Source of the DNA: UBA9300 sp032260385
GTDB taxonomy: Bacteria > Bacteroidota > Bacteroidia > Bacteroidales > VadinHA17
Direction: 5' to 3'
Length of the DNA: 64,000 bases
Assembly: GCA_032260385.1 (NCBI GenBank)
Contig: JAVVEL010000011.1
Location: 1-64,000, forward strand
This document shows, one piece after another, positions 54,696 through 63,664 of the stretch. Position 1 is the stretch's first letter. Every line of letters begins with the position of its first letter. Position numbers and translations under genes: made by a program. Below the pieces are notes generated by a model, which was given only the letters and a program-made list of their open reading frames with translations, did no database searches and was not told the origin of the DNA.

Positions 54696-54893
54696 TACCT
54701 GCTCTCATTACCACTGCTCAACAGGTTAAATCATTGAGGATTTTTACCTATATTTAATACGGTCACGGAGATAAAACGTATCTTTAATACCCGTTAACAG
54801 CTTAGATTTAAGCTATAAGCTACTCTGGCAGTAAAAAGAAAATTTACCGGGTGTAGCCATTCATAAACTAAATGAATAAAAAATTTTGAGCGT

Positions 54894-55577
54894 ATGAAAA
54901 AAACAATCCTCTTATCAGTCTCAGTCCTGACTCTTATCCTGCTTGCAGCCTGCAACAGGGAAGAAACAATAAGCCTTATCCCGGGTGATAATCTTGAAGG
55001 CTGGCATGTTGATATCCCGGCTATGGACAATAATCCGGATACTTTGAACCCCTTTATCATTAGAAATGGAATGCTGGTAAGCCTTGGAAGCCCCGGGGGT
55101 CATCTGATCACCGGCAATAGCTACTCAGATTACAGGCTTGTGGCTGAATATCGCTTTGCCGGTGAACCGGGTAACTGCGGTATCCTGGTACATGTATCAA
55201 CACCCAGGGCTCTGTACGGTATGTTTCCGAAATCACTTGAAGTCCAGCTTCAGCATGAGCATGCAGGCGATTTCTGGTGTATACAGGAAGACATTATGGT
55301 TGATAATATGCTTGAGCGAAGAGGTCCCGAAGAAGACTGGGGTGTATCAGAAGGCAAAAGCAGGCGCATAATAAACCTTACCGATGGCTCCGAGTATGAT
55401 CCGGGTGAATGGAATACCATGGTTATTGAATGCATCGGTGATGAAATTTTTGTGTGGGTAAATACCGATCTGGTGAATCATGGTTATGACTGCACAGCCA
55501 CAGGGGGTCAGATAGCCATACAGGCTGAAGGATCAGAGGTGGAGTTCAGAAGACTCGATCTTACAAAACTGGATTAA
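54894..55577 (+). CDS. DUF1080 lipoprotein (3-keto-disaccharide hydrolase-like)
   Basis: The 227-residue protein is a lipoprotein (lipobox LLAAC, Cys20) with a beta-jelly-roll of the DUF1080/LamG-like type: SLIPGDNLEGWHVDIP near the start, LITGNSYSDYRLVAEYRF, GNCGILVHVSTPR, SLEVQLQHEHAGDFW and EWNTMVIECIGDEIFVWVN. Some family members hydrolyse 3-keto-glycosides. It is 3 bp upstream of the diacylglycerol kinase gene. Confidence 0.85.
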   Translation: MKKTILLSVSVLTLILLAACNREETISLIPGDNLEGWHVDIPAMDNNPDTLNPFIIRNGMLVSLGSPGGHLITGNSYSDYRLVAEYRFAGEPGNCGILVHVSTPRALYGMFPKSLEVQLQHEHAGDFWCIQEDIMVDNMLERRGPEEDWGVSEGKSRRIINLTDGSEYDPGEWNTMVIECIGDEIFVWVNTDLVNHGYDCTATGGQIAIQAEGSEVEFRRLDLTKLD

Positions 55578-55580
55578 TGG

Positions 55581-55943
55581 ATGAAAAGGTTTATGAGTTT
55601 CAGCCATGCCTTCAGAGGGCTTGGCCAACTGTTCAAAAATGAAGCCAACTTCAGGATACACCTTGTGATAACGGTACTGGTGTCAGCTGCAGGGATAGTC
55701 TTGCATATCTCTGGTGCCGAGTGGCTTATAATTATATTAACAATTGGATTTGTCCTTGTGGCCGAAAGCCTGAATTCAGCAGCTGAGAAACTCTGCGATA
55801 TTGTTTCACCGGGGAAGGACAGGCGTATCAAAAACATTAAGGACATGCTGGCCGCAGCCGTTTTGATCTCAGCCCTTACGGCAATTATTATCGGTCTGGT
55901 GATTTTCCTGCCCCATATCCTGGATCTTTTTTCTAAAAATTAA
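55581..55943 (+). CDS. dgkA: Diacylglycerol/undecaprenol kinase (DgkA family)
   Basis: The 120-residue membrane kinase has three TM helices and the family signature VLVAESLNSAAEKLCDIV (with the catalytic Glu and the Asn) followed by KNIKDMLAAAVL. It phosphorylates diacylglycerol or undecaprenol at the inner membrane; the sequence type resembles the latter group. It is closely spaced with its neighbours on both sides. Confidence 0.9.
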   Translation: MKRFMSFSHAFRGLGQLFKNEANFRIHLVITVLVSAAGIVLHISGAEWLIIILTIGFVLVAESLNSAAEKLCDIVSPGKDRRIKNIKDMLAAAVLISALTAIIIGLVIFLPHILDLFSKN

Positions 55944-55954
55944 AACATAAAATT

Positions 55955-56953
55955 ATGTACAGGTCGATTCTCCTGATGCTTTTAATATCATTGACCATTA
56001 AATCATGCCTCCCTCCATGTGAAGATTATGCCCCGGGAACAATGCCTGTGACACCTGTTAACATGGAGGAGTTTAACAGTGAATATGATGACTACAATCC
56101 AAACAGTCTCACTCTTGGTACCTTCATGCCGCTCTGCTTCTCCACAAATCGTAACAGTGAAGGGCTTAATTTTGACATTATATACGAGCCAATGTCAATA
56201 AGTTGGGACAAAACTTCAGGTGATATCACTGTGATGATCAATTACGATGACTGGCCCGAATACCAGGAGGAATTTGGTGTTTTGAGAAATGCCCTTGATA
56301 AAATTAACACCGATGGCAACGAACTTGGTCCATATTACATGCTAAACCCTACACCGAACAATTATTATTATCAGTTTCTTTTTATGTACGCCAGCAACGA
56401 AGGCGGTGATTACCAGATTGGCTTTACCTATAACACGGGCACACCTATTTTTAACGAGAGTATGGAGATAAATTTTCTTAATACTGAGTATGATGAGCTC
56501 TATCCCTGCTTCAATATGGATCTCAGTAAAATATATTTCTGTTCCAACAGGGATAATGGTGTTTTTAACATTTATGCTGCCACACTGGAAAAAACAATAG
56601 ATCAGATCACTGAAGAGTTCAGGTACACGGAGACTCTTGAGATAAATATGGATGAAAGCCTTTCAGGTGATTATAACGATAAGTGCCCCTATATTTATGG
56701 TAATATAATAGTATTTGCCTCTGACAGACCGGGCGGAGAAGGCGGCTTTGACCTGTACTATTCAGAATATAACCAGGGATTATGGGGCCCTCCGGTGAAT
56801 TTTGGCCCCTATATAAACTCGCCTGATGATGAGTACCGGCCACTCGTCATTAATGAAGGTATCGATTTTGACAGGGATATGCTGATCTTTTCATCAGATC
56901 GCCCCGGAGGCAAAGGAGGATTTGATCTTTATTATGCAGGAATAGAGTTTTAA
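55955..56953 (+). CDS. PD40-repeat (TolB-like propeller) lipoprotein
   Basis: The 332-residue protein has a lipoprotein signal (Cys18 after TIKS) and WD40-like/PD40 blades: LYPCFNMDLSKIYFCSNRDNGVFNIYAA, FASDRPGGEGGFDLYYSEY and FSSDRPGGKGGFDLYYAG. The repeated DRPGGxGGFDLYY motif is typical of this phylum's surface or periplasmic propellers that accompany envelope proteins. Function unknown. Confidence 0.8.
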   Translation: MYRSILLMLLISLTIKSCLPPCEDYAPGTMPVTPVNMEEFNSEYDDYNPNSLTLGTFMPLCFSTNRNSEGLNFDIIYEPMSISWDKTSGDITVMINYDDWPEYQEEFGVLRNALDKINTDGNELGPYYMLNPTPNNYYYQFLFMYASNEGGDYQIGFTYNTGTPIFNESMEINFLNTEYDELYPCFNMDLSKIYFCSNRDNGVFNIYAATLEKTIDQITEEFRYTETLEINMDESLSGDYNDKCPYIYGNIIVFASDRPGGEGGFDLYYSEYNQGLWGPPVNFGPYINSPDDEYRPLVINEGIDFDRDMLIFSSDRPGGKGGFDLYYAGIEF

Positions 56954-57009
56954 GCTGCCACGATGCCATAATGAACCAATAAAAGAGTAAATTCACGAAA
57001 AATATCCTT

Positions 57010-57711
57010 ATGAACATCTTGCGTGTTATAAGCGATTATTATTCAGATGTTATCGGGGGTCATGCACTCCCCGAAAGCAGGCAATCAAGATATACCACCT
57101 TTGAACTGGCAGGTATTATTGCCACGGCAGCCCTCAAATTCATAATGATGGAATGGCTTAATATGGTTGCTTTCTATGTCGCGGGCATATCATTCTTCTG
57201 GATAGGGTATATTATTTACAGGTACGTCCATGACCGGACCATTCTGGTTAAATGGGGATTCAGGAAAGAAGGCTTCAGACAAACCCTTATTTTTATGATC
57301 CCTTTCATAGTCATCTGTATTGTTGCCAGTTTTATTCTGGGTGATGTAAATTCTTCCGTAAAAATTCTCAACTGGAGGCTTCTGCCTGTACTGTTCTTAT
57401 ACCCCCTGTGGGGTCTTTTCCAGCAGTATATTATGCTGGTATTAATTGCAGACAATCTCGTGGAGCTTGAAAGGATTAAGCTTAATAAATACGAGGCCAT
57501 CTTAATTACCTCACTGCTTTTCAGCCTTATTCATTATCCCTCCTTTTTCCTCATGATCTTTACTTTTTTCATGGAGATAATTTTTCTTCTTGCCTGGTTC
57601 AGGTGGAAAAACCTACTGGCCCTGGGTCTTACCCACGGAATAGTTGCAACCTTCCTTCTCTTCTATATACTCGAGCGGGACCTCTGGCTTGAACTTTTTG
57701 AATGGTTTTAA
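57010..57711 (+). CDS. CPBP-family membrane protein with substituted catalytic Glu pair
   Basis: The 233-residue protein has about seven TM helices and CPBP (CAAX protease/bacteriocin-processing) landmarks: LWGLFQQYIML (Q138-Q139) where the family has EExxxR, FSLIHYPSFF (His175) and LTHGIVATFLLF near 212. Active CPBP enzymes use the Glu pair and the His residues; here both Glu are Gln and the Arg is Leu, so it is probably not an ordinary protease. Confidence 0.75.
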   Translation: MNILRVISDYYSDVIGGHALPESRQSRYTTFELAGIIATAALKFIMMEWLNMVAFYVAGISFFWIGYIIYRYVHDRTILVKWGFRKEGFRQTLIFMIPFIVICIVASFILGDVNSSVKILNWRLLPVLFLYPLWGLFQQYIMLVLIADNLVELERIKLNKYEAILITSLLFSLIHYPSFFLMIFTFFMEIIFLLAWFRWKNLLALGLTHGIVATFLLFYILERDLWLELFEWF

Positions 57712-57778
57712 AAACCATCGAGGTACTTTTATTCGATCCGATTGCTTTCCCTGCCAAATAAATTGAAAAAGAATCCCT

Positions 57779-60700
57779 TTATTTACCGTAGCCACCTCCA
57801 CCGGGTGTTCCCATTATAAGTTGATCACCTGCCGACAGGTTTATGTTATGAACTGAGCTGAGCCTTATTGCTTCGCCTTTTCTCTTTATTACCTGCTGGA
57901 AACCGGGACTCCCGGATGAGCCTCCGTGTAAGCCGTAAGGACCGCTGTTGCGCCTCTGGGTCAGAACCGACAGATTCACAGGTTCAAGGAAGGTAATGAC
58001 ACGCTTCACTCCTTCCCCACCTTTCCATTTACCCTTCCCTCCTGAACCTTTCCGGATTGAAAATTCTTCAAGCCTTACAGGGTAACGGTGTTCCAGGATC
58101 TCGGGATCGGTAATGCGTGTATTTGTCATATGATGATGAACGGCTGATGCACCGTTGAAACCTTTTCCGGCACCGCATCCCCCGCAAACAGTTTCATAGT
58201 AAGCAAAGTTGTCATTGCCAAAAAGGGTATTGTTCATTGTGCCCTGGCTGGCGGCAACTATCCCAAAGGCTTTAAGGAGTGTATCGGTAAGTCTCTGGCT
58301 TATCTCAACGTTGCCACCCACTATGGCAGGGCATAATTCAGGGTTTTCATCAAATACGGGGTTCAGCATACCCTGGGGCAGAATTATCTTAACCGGCTCC
58401 ATCAGTCCGTCGTTAAGGGGTATGGGCTCATTGAGAAGGAGTCTGAGAACATATATTATTACGCTTTTCACAATAGCTTCGGTAGCATTCATATTTGAAT
58501 GATTGACAGGGGCACTGCCTGAAAAATCAATTTTACACTGTCCCCCGTTCAATTCCAGGGCTACCCGTATCACAGAACCATCATCCAGATGTTCCACCGC
58601 TTCGTAGGTGCCATCGGCAAACCTGCGAAGGGTGTCCTTCATCCTTAGTGAGGCATAATTTCTTAGCTCGTCCAGGTAATGTAGAACCTTATCCACACCG
58701 TGTGCATCAACGAGTGACAGCACAGCTTCATTTCCATTACGGTTGGCAGCAAGGGCTGCATTAATATCCGCCAGGTTTTCTTCAACGGCTCTTGTCGGAT
58801 AAGGGCAATCAAGCAATATCTTTCGCATACCCTCCCAGTCTGCTTCACCCTTGCTGATAAGGTTAAACGGGGGTATCACCACTCCTTCCTGCTGTAGGTT
58901 TCCAGCTCCCGGGGGCATTGAGCCGGGACTTATTCCGCCTATCTCGCCATGATGGGCACGGTTCACCACGAAGGCCAGGCGCTTCCCTTTATAAAACACC
59001 GGGCTTACCATGGTTACGTCAGGTAAATGAGAACCCCCGTATTTGGGATGATTTGTCACAAGGGTGTCTCCTTCTTTAAATTTGTAATGTTTCAGTAATT
59101 CTCTCACACAGACTCCCAATCCGCCCAGGTGCACAGGTATATGAGGGGCATTGGCCACAAGCCTTCCATCTGCATCAAGCAGGGCACATGAAAAATCAAG
59201 CCTTTCCTTGATATTTACCGAAAGGGAGGTGCGCTGCAGCAGGGCACCCATATTTTCTGCTATTGACATAAAACGGTTGGTGAATAATTCCAGCTCCGTC
59301 TCTTTAGCTTTTGTACTTTTTCTTACCACCCTTTCTTTCGCACGGATCAGGATGGCAGTCCCGGGGGAATCAACTTCCAGGTGCCATCCTTTTTTTACCC
59401 ATGTTGTTGCAAAGTTATCAAGGATCAGAGCGTCACCGTCCAAATAAGCACCAGGCTGCAATGAATCAAGGATATAGACGGTGGTCTTATTATCCATACG
59501 GTATCCGGGAACAGCCCGGTGTCTGTCAGCCTGCCCGGGCTGTTGATCGCTTTCCTCCTCATAAACTCTTACAATTAGCCTTACCGATTCCATCTCAATC
59601 TCGCGCTTGCTCACCGTGTGTCCGTAAAGGTCGCCGTAGGCCCGGGTAAAATCGTCGGCAAGAGTCCCGCTACCTCTGAAAGGTATTTCGAGGCAGCTGT
59701 CCTGCCCTGCATATCGCATAAAAACCAGCTCTTTATGGCTTGTGATCCTGTCAGCAGGGAAGCCCTCATCAACCAGTTGGCTTACCGCACCGGCCTTACA
59801 TTCGTCAAGTATCCGGGGGAGGCGCTCTTCCACCTGGGGGAGAAGCTTAAGGACCTGTTTTTCGGCAAAACGTTCAACGGGTGAATGACCTATGCCGTAG
59901 GCGCTCAGCAGCCCTGCATCACGCGGCAGGATAACAGACTTAATGCCCAGTATGTCTGCAATATCACATGCATGAAGTCCACCGGCGCCGCCAAAGGCCA
60001 CCATTGCATAATCAGCTGGATCATAACCCCTTGCAAGGGATATTTTCCTTATCGCTCCCGCCATAATCTCGTTCGCAATATCTATGAAGCCGTTCAGAAT
60101 ATCCCCGGCTGTTCTCCGTTCACCTGTTTTATCTGCTATATCTTCAAGTAATTCCTCCAGGCTTTTTCCAGCATCCTCCTTGAATACCGGTATACCAAAT
60201 TTGCCTATGTCGAGCCGGCCGAGGAGAAGATTGACATCTGTGAGGGTCAATGGTCCGCCGGCACCGTAGCACGCGGGCCCAGGGTAGGCACCTGCACTCT
60301 CGGGTCCTACAGTTAACTTATAACCGTCAAATCCGCATATTGAACCGCCTCCCGCAGCAACAGTCTCAATGGCTATGGCAGGACTGTTGATTCGTGCATC
60401 ACCTACTTCCAGTTCATATCGGTAATCAAATGACCTGTCAATACGGGATACATCTGTGCTGGTACCTCCCATGTCAAAGGTGATAAGCTTTTCGTATCCC
60501 GATTTCTTTCCGATGGCCAGGGCTCCTGCCACACCGCCGGCGGGGCCGCTCAGCAGGCTGTCCTTGGGGAAAAAATTATCAGCCTGTACCAGTCCCCCCG
60601 CACTTGTCATAACCTGAAAACGTTTTGTGCCGCTTCGTCTGCTTATATCGTTCACATAATCCTCAATAAGGGGTGACAGGTAGGCATTGACAACGGTAGT

Positions 60701-61531
60701 ATCGGCCCTGTTCTGAATTTTTATCAGCGGCGAAACCCTGTGTGAGAGAGAAACGGCCTTAATACCCAGTGAGGTAAGCTCTTCACTTATAATCAATTCA
60801 TGTGAAGGATTGAGATAACTGTTCATCAGGCAAACGGCAGCAGATTCAAATGAGCCTTTCTTCACTCTTTTCAGCTGTTCCCTGAAAGCTTTCAGATTCA
60901 AATCCTTCAATATACTGCCGCGGGCATCTATTCTCTCATCCGCTTCCAGTACTTCAGAATACAGCATGCTGCGTTTTACCACATTGAGAGCAAATATATC
61001 AGGTCGTGCCTGGTTTCCAATCTCCAGCAGGTCAGCAAAACCCCTTGTTACCACAAACAGGGTTTTTGCCCCCTTCTTCTCCAGCAAGGCATTGGTTCCC
61101 CTGGTCGATCCCAGCTTAAAGATCATAGTAGGGAAAGTTTCATTAAGTGCAGTGCCTGTTAATAACCTGGCCCCAAGAATGGGAGCCTCCTCGTTTGATG
61201 TTATTTCAAAACTGCTGTTCCTAACCGACTTAAGAGGCAGAGGCATGTTTAGCCTTATGACTGAACGGTTTATGTCATATTCCTCAACCAGGATGCCTGA
61301 CCAGGGATCCGGCAAAATACGGAAGGAAAAACCTTTGATAAGGTCACGTGGTAATTTCCATGATTCATTTATTTCAAACTCAAGATCCGAGATAACTTTG
61401 GTGATGGTACCACGCAGGCTGCTATTGCTCAAGACCTTGAGACGCTTCTGCCTTCCACCGGGCTCTATACCTATACAGTCGGTGAAAGTGCCCCCGGTGT
61501 CAACATATATCTTATATTCCTTATTATTCAT
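57779..61531 (-). CDS. 5-oxoprolinase/hydantoinase, fused HyuA-HyuB
   Basis: The 1250-residue protein joins the two subunits of the ATP-dependent hydantoinase/oxoprolinase family. HyuA part: VDTGGTFTDCIGI (about 9-22), LGSTRGTNALLEKKG, TFDMGGTSTDVSRID, AYPGPACYGAGG. HyuB part from about 735: TNRFMSIAENMGALLQRTSLSVNIKERLDFSC, GDTLVTNHPKYGGSHLPDVT, ending with the Gly-rich GTPGGGGYG. Members open 5-oxoproline to glutamate or cleave hydantoins with ATP; the true substrate is not certain. It is 13 bp downstream of the Nramp-like transporter gene. Confidence 0.93.
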   Translation of the reverse strand: MNNKEYKIYVDTGGTFTDCIGIEPGGRQKRLKVLSNSSLRGTITKVISDLEFEINESWKLPRDLIKGFSFRILPDPWSGILVEEYDINRSVIRLNMPLPLKSVRNSSFEITSNEEAPILGARLLTGTALNETFPTMIFKLGSTRGTNALLEKKGAKTLFVVTRGFADLLEIGNQARPDIFALNVVKRSMLYSEVLEADERIDARGSILKDLNLKAFREQLKRVKKGSFESAAVCLMNSYLNPSHELIISEELTSLGIKAVSLSHRVSPLIKIQNRADTTVVNAYLSPLIEDYVNDISRRSGTKRFQVMTSAGGLVQADNFFPKDSLLSGPAGGVAGALAIGKKSGYEKLITFDMGGTSTDVSRIDRSFDYRYELEVGDARINSPAIAIETVAAGGGSICGFDGYKLTVGPESAGAYPGPACYGAGGPLTLTDVNLLLGRLDIGKFGIPVFKEDAGKSLEELLEDIADKTGERRTAGDILNGFIDIANEIMAGAIRKISLARGYDPADYAMVAFGGAGGLHACDIADILGIKSVILPRDAGLLSAYGIGHSPVERFAEKQVLKLLPQVEERLPRILDECKAGAVSQLVDEGFPADRITSHKELVFMRYAGQDSCLEIPFRGSGTLADDFTRAYGDLYGHTVSKREIEMESVRLIVRVYEEESDQQPGQADRHRAVPGYRMDNKTTVYILDSLQPGAYLDGDALILDNFATTWVKKGWHLEVDSPGTAILIRAKERVVRKSTKAKETELELFTNRFMSIAENMGALLQRTSLSVNIKERLDFSCALLDADGRLVANAPHIPVHLGGLGVCVRELLKHYKFKEGDTLVTNHPKYGGSHLPDVTMVSPVFYKGKRLAFVVNRAHHGEIGGISPGSMPPGAGNLQQEGVVIPPFNLISKGEADWEGMRKILLDCPYPTRAVEENLADINAALAANRNGNEAVLSLVDAHGVDKVLHYLDELRNYASLRMKDTLRRFADGTYEAVEHLDDGSVIRVALELNGGQCKIDFSGSAPVNHSNMNATEAIVKSVIIYVLRLLLNEPIPLNDGLMEPVKIILPQGMLNPVFDENPELCPAIVGGNVEISQRLTDTLLKAFGIVAASQGTMNNTLFGNDNFAYYETVCGGCGAGKGFNGASAVHHHMTNTRITDPEILEHRYPVRLEEFSIRKGSGGKGKWKGGEGVKRVITFLEPVNLSVLTQRRNSGPYGLHGGSSGSPGFQQVIKRKGEAIRLSSVHNINLSAGDQLIMGTPGGGGYGK

Positions 61532-61544
61532 CTCATCTGCAAAC

Positions 61545-62861
61545 TTAGATTCTCCTCTTTGCTCTTCCCCCTGTCATTATTATTATCATGATTATCACCA
61601 GGAGAGATAGAGCTGCAATAATAAGCTGACTTGCCGGGGTATTTACGAAGCCCGGTGCTATTAAACCGGCAAGCGCTTTCACGGCGCTGTTTAGACCTAT
61701 TATCAGGCTTATAAAAATCACAAGGAGCATAAATATGTTTGAGATCCTGTAAATAAGAGTCTCCCTGTCGATGCTCTTCTGTATAACCACGTAAAGGAAT
61801 ATGCTCACGAAGGGCAGTAAAAAGCCGTTCAGGGCCTGGGCTATTATTATGGCCGGGACAGGCTTGAAATTCAGCAGTGCAAAGACTGTTCCGGTAAGCA
61901 GAACCACTATCCATGCAACACGGTAGCGCCATGACTTATTGCCCCACTTCTCTTCCTGCCCGTGACCAAAAAGGCCACTCAGTGTAATTGCCGCGGCCAG
62001 GGGGGCGGTAACTGTCGATGTGAAACCCGCAGCAAAAAGACCAAAACCCAGCAGGTATTTACCTGCTGTACCCATCCTTTCCTGGAGGACGCTCGCCAGG
62101 GCCTCGAACGAAAAACTACCGGCTATGGCCGAGCCGCTTATAAGGACAGCCATAGAAAAGATACCACCCAGGATAATGGCCAGGCCCAGTCCAAAACGCA
62201 TTTCTTTAAGGGTCTGGCTCTTTGTGGAAAGCCCGGAACCGAGGAAGAGATTATAGGGTACTATTGTGGTGCCTATAAGTGCCAGTACGAGCACTCCCGC
62301 ACGCGGCCCCGGGAAGGAGGGAACAAAGGTTCCCCTTACTATCTCAGAAAAATCAGGTTTTACCATTACTGCCGTTACCAGGAAACCCAACCCCATTAAA
62401 ACAACCAGCATACCCAGTATGGTGGAAATAATTCTCAGGGAGGGCAGGCTTAACAGTATGGCAGCCGTGGCGCCAATGAAGAGGACCGGGATATATGATG
62501 GTACATTGGAAAGCAGCTTAATCCCTTCCACCGCCCCCAGGAGGTTGCCCATCTCATAGGCAGAATTACCTATAAATATTGCTCCAAGGACAAAGCTCAG
62601 TATAGCCACCCTGGATGGTCGGTCCACAAAATAAGCTGAAATAGACTGCCCCAGGTTCATACCTGTCACTATGGTAATCCGTGCTGCTGCTTCCTGCAGA
62701 AGAAGGCAGGCCAGTGTCGAAAAAAGAAGAGCCCACAGGAGGTCTGTACCGTATTCCGCACCGCTGCTGGCTGCCGTGGTTACCGTGCCGGGACCAATAA
62801 AGGCAGCCGAGATAACCGACCAGAAGAGTATATTGAGGATGCGCTTCTTAAATGACATCAA
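61545..62861 (-). CDS. Nramp-like transporter lacking canonical metal ligands
   Basis: The 438-residue protein has eleven or so TM helices in the Nramp/LeuT arrangement. In TM1, where metal-transporting members have DPGN, it reads FIGPGTVTTA (residues 21-30), so Asp and Asn are Gly and Thr. In TM6, where they have MPH, it reads IVPYN (V201-P202-Y203). The Met ligand is gone. It therefore belongs to a divergent branch whose substrate is probably not a transition metal, and the adjacent oxoprolinase suggests an organic substrate. Confidence 0.8.
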   Translation of the reverse strand: MMSFKKRILNILFWSVISAAFIGPGTVTTAASSGAEYGTDLLWALLFSTLACLLLQEAAARITIVTGMNLGQSISAYFVDRPSRVAILSFVLGAIFIGNSAYEMGNLLGAVEGIKLLSNVPSYIPVLFIGATAAILLSLPSLRIISTILGMLVVLMGLGFLVTAVMVKPDFSEIVRGTFVPSFPGPRAGVLVLALIGTTIVPYNLFLGSGLSTKSQTLKEMRFGLGLAIILGGIFSMAVLISGSAIAGSFSFEALASVLQERMGTAGKYLLGFGLFAAGFTSTVTAPLAAAITLSGLFGHGQEEKWGNKSWRYRVAWIVVLLTGTVFALLNFKPVPAIIIAQALNGFLLPFVSIFLYVVIQKSIDRETLIYRISNIFMLLVIFISLIIGLNSAVKALAGLIAPGFVNTPASQLIIAALSLLVIIMIIIMTGGRAKRRI

Positions 62862-62902
62862 GGTCTGAGTTTATTAATTAAAGGGTCAGCCCGGGAGTTT
62901 TT

Positions 62903-63664
62903 TTACAGCTCGAGGGTAACGGGGCAATGATCAGAACCCACTATCTCATCAAGAATTTCAGCTTTCCGGATAGATGGGACCAGGGACCTGCTGACAAGGA
63001 AATAATCAATTCTCCAGCCTATATTATTCTCCCGCCCCCTTGTCCTGTAGCTCCACCACGAATAGGCATCCTTCCTGCCGGGGTAGAAATGCCTGAAGGT
63101 ATCTATAAAACCTCCATCCAGGAAACGGTCCATACCATCGATCTCCTTCTGGGTGTAACCGGCTGTCTTGTTGTAGTTCTCCTTTGGGCGTGCCAGGTCT
63201 ATTTCCCTGTGTGCCACATTAAAATCACCACATGCTATTATCGGTTTTTTCTTCTCCAGGTTCTTAAGGTAATCAAAAAAGACCTCGTCCCATTCCTGCC
63301 TGTAGTCAAGTCTCTTAAGTTCATTGCCTGAATTTGGTACGTATACGTTGACAAGATAAAAATCATCATATTCCAGGCTTACAAGCCTCCCCTCAGTGTC
63401 GTGCTCGTTCACCCCTATTCCCGTGCTTACATCAAGGGGCTTTATCCTTGTCATCACGGCCGTTCCGGAATATCCCTTCCTTTCGGCTGAGCTGGAAAAA
63501 ATCTCGTAGCCATCAATTCCTTTGAGCGCCTCGGCTACCTGGTCGTCCTGGGCCTTAGTCTCCTGAAGACAGATGATATCCGCGTTCAATTTATCAATTA
63601 TACAGGAAAAATCCTTTTTGATTATGGCCCTTATGCCATTAATATTCCACGATACTATTTTCAT
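62903..63664 (-). CDS. xthA: Exodeoxyribonuclease III / AP endonuclease
   Basis: The 253-residue protein repairs abasic sites in DNA. It has SWNINGIRAIIKKDF, ICLQETKAQDDQV (metal Glu), VNVYVPNSG, ACGDFNVAHREIDLA, YSWWSYRTRGRENNIGWRIDYFLVS and GSDHCPVTLEL with the catalytic His. The full length fits. It is first in the leftward group with the Nramp-like and oxoprolinase genes (41 bp apart), which may be chance. Confidence 0.95.
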   Translation of the reverse strand: MKIVSWNINGIRAIIKKDFSCIIDKLNADIICLQETKAQDDQVAEALKGIDGYEIFSSSAERKGYSGTAVMTRIKPLDVSTGIGVNEHDTEGRLVSLEYDDFYLVNVYVPNSGNELKRLDYRQEWDEVFFDYLKNLEKKKPIIACGDFNVAHREIDLARPKENYNKTAGYTQKEIDGMDRFLDGGFIDTFRHFYPGRKDAYSWWSYRTRGRENNIGWRIDYFLVSRSLVPSIRKAEILDEIVGSDHCPVTLEL

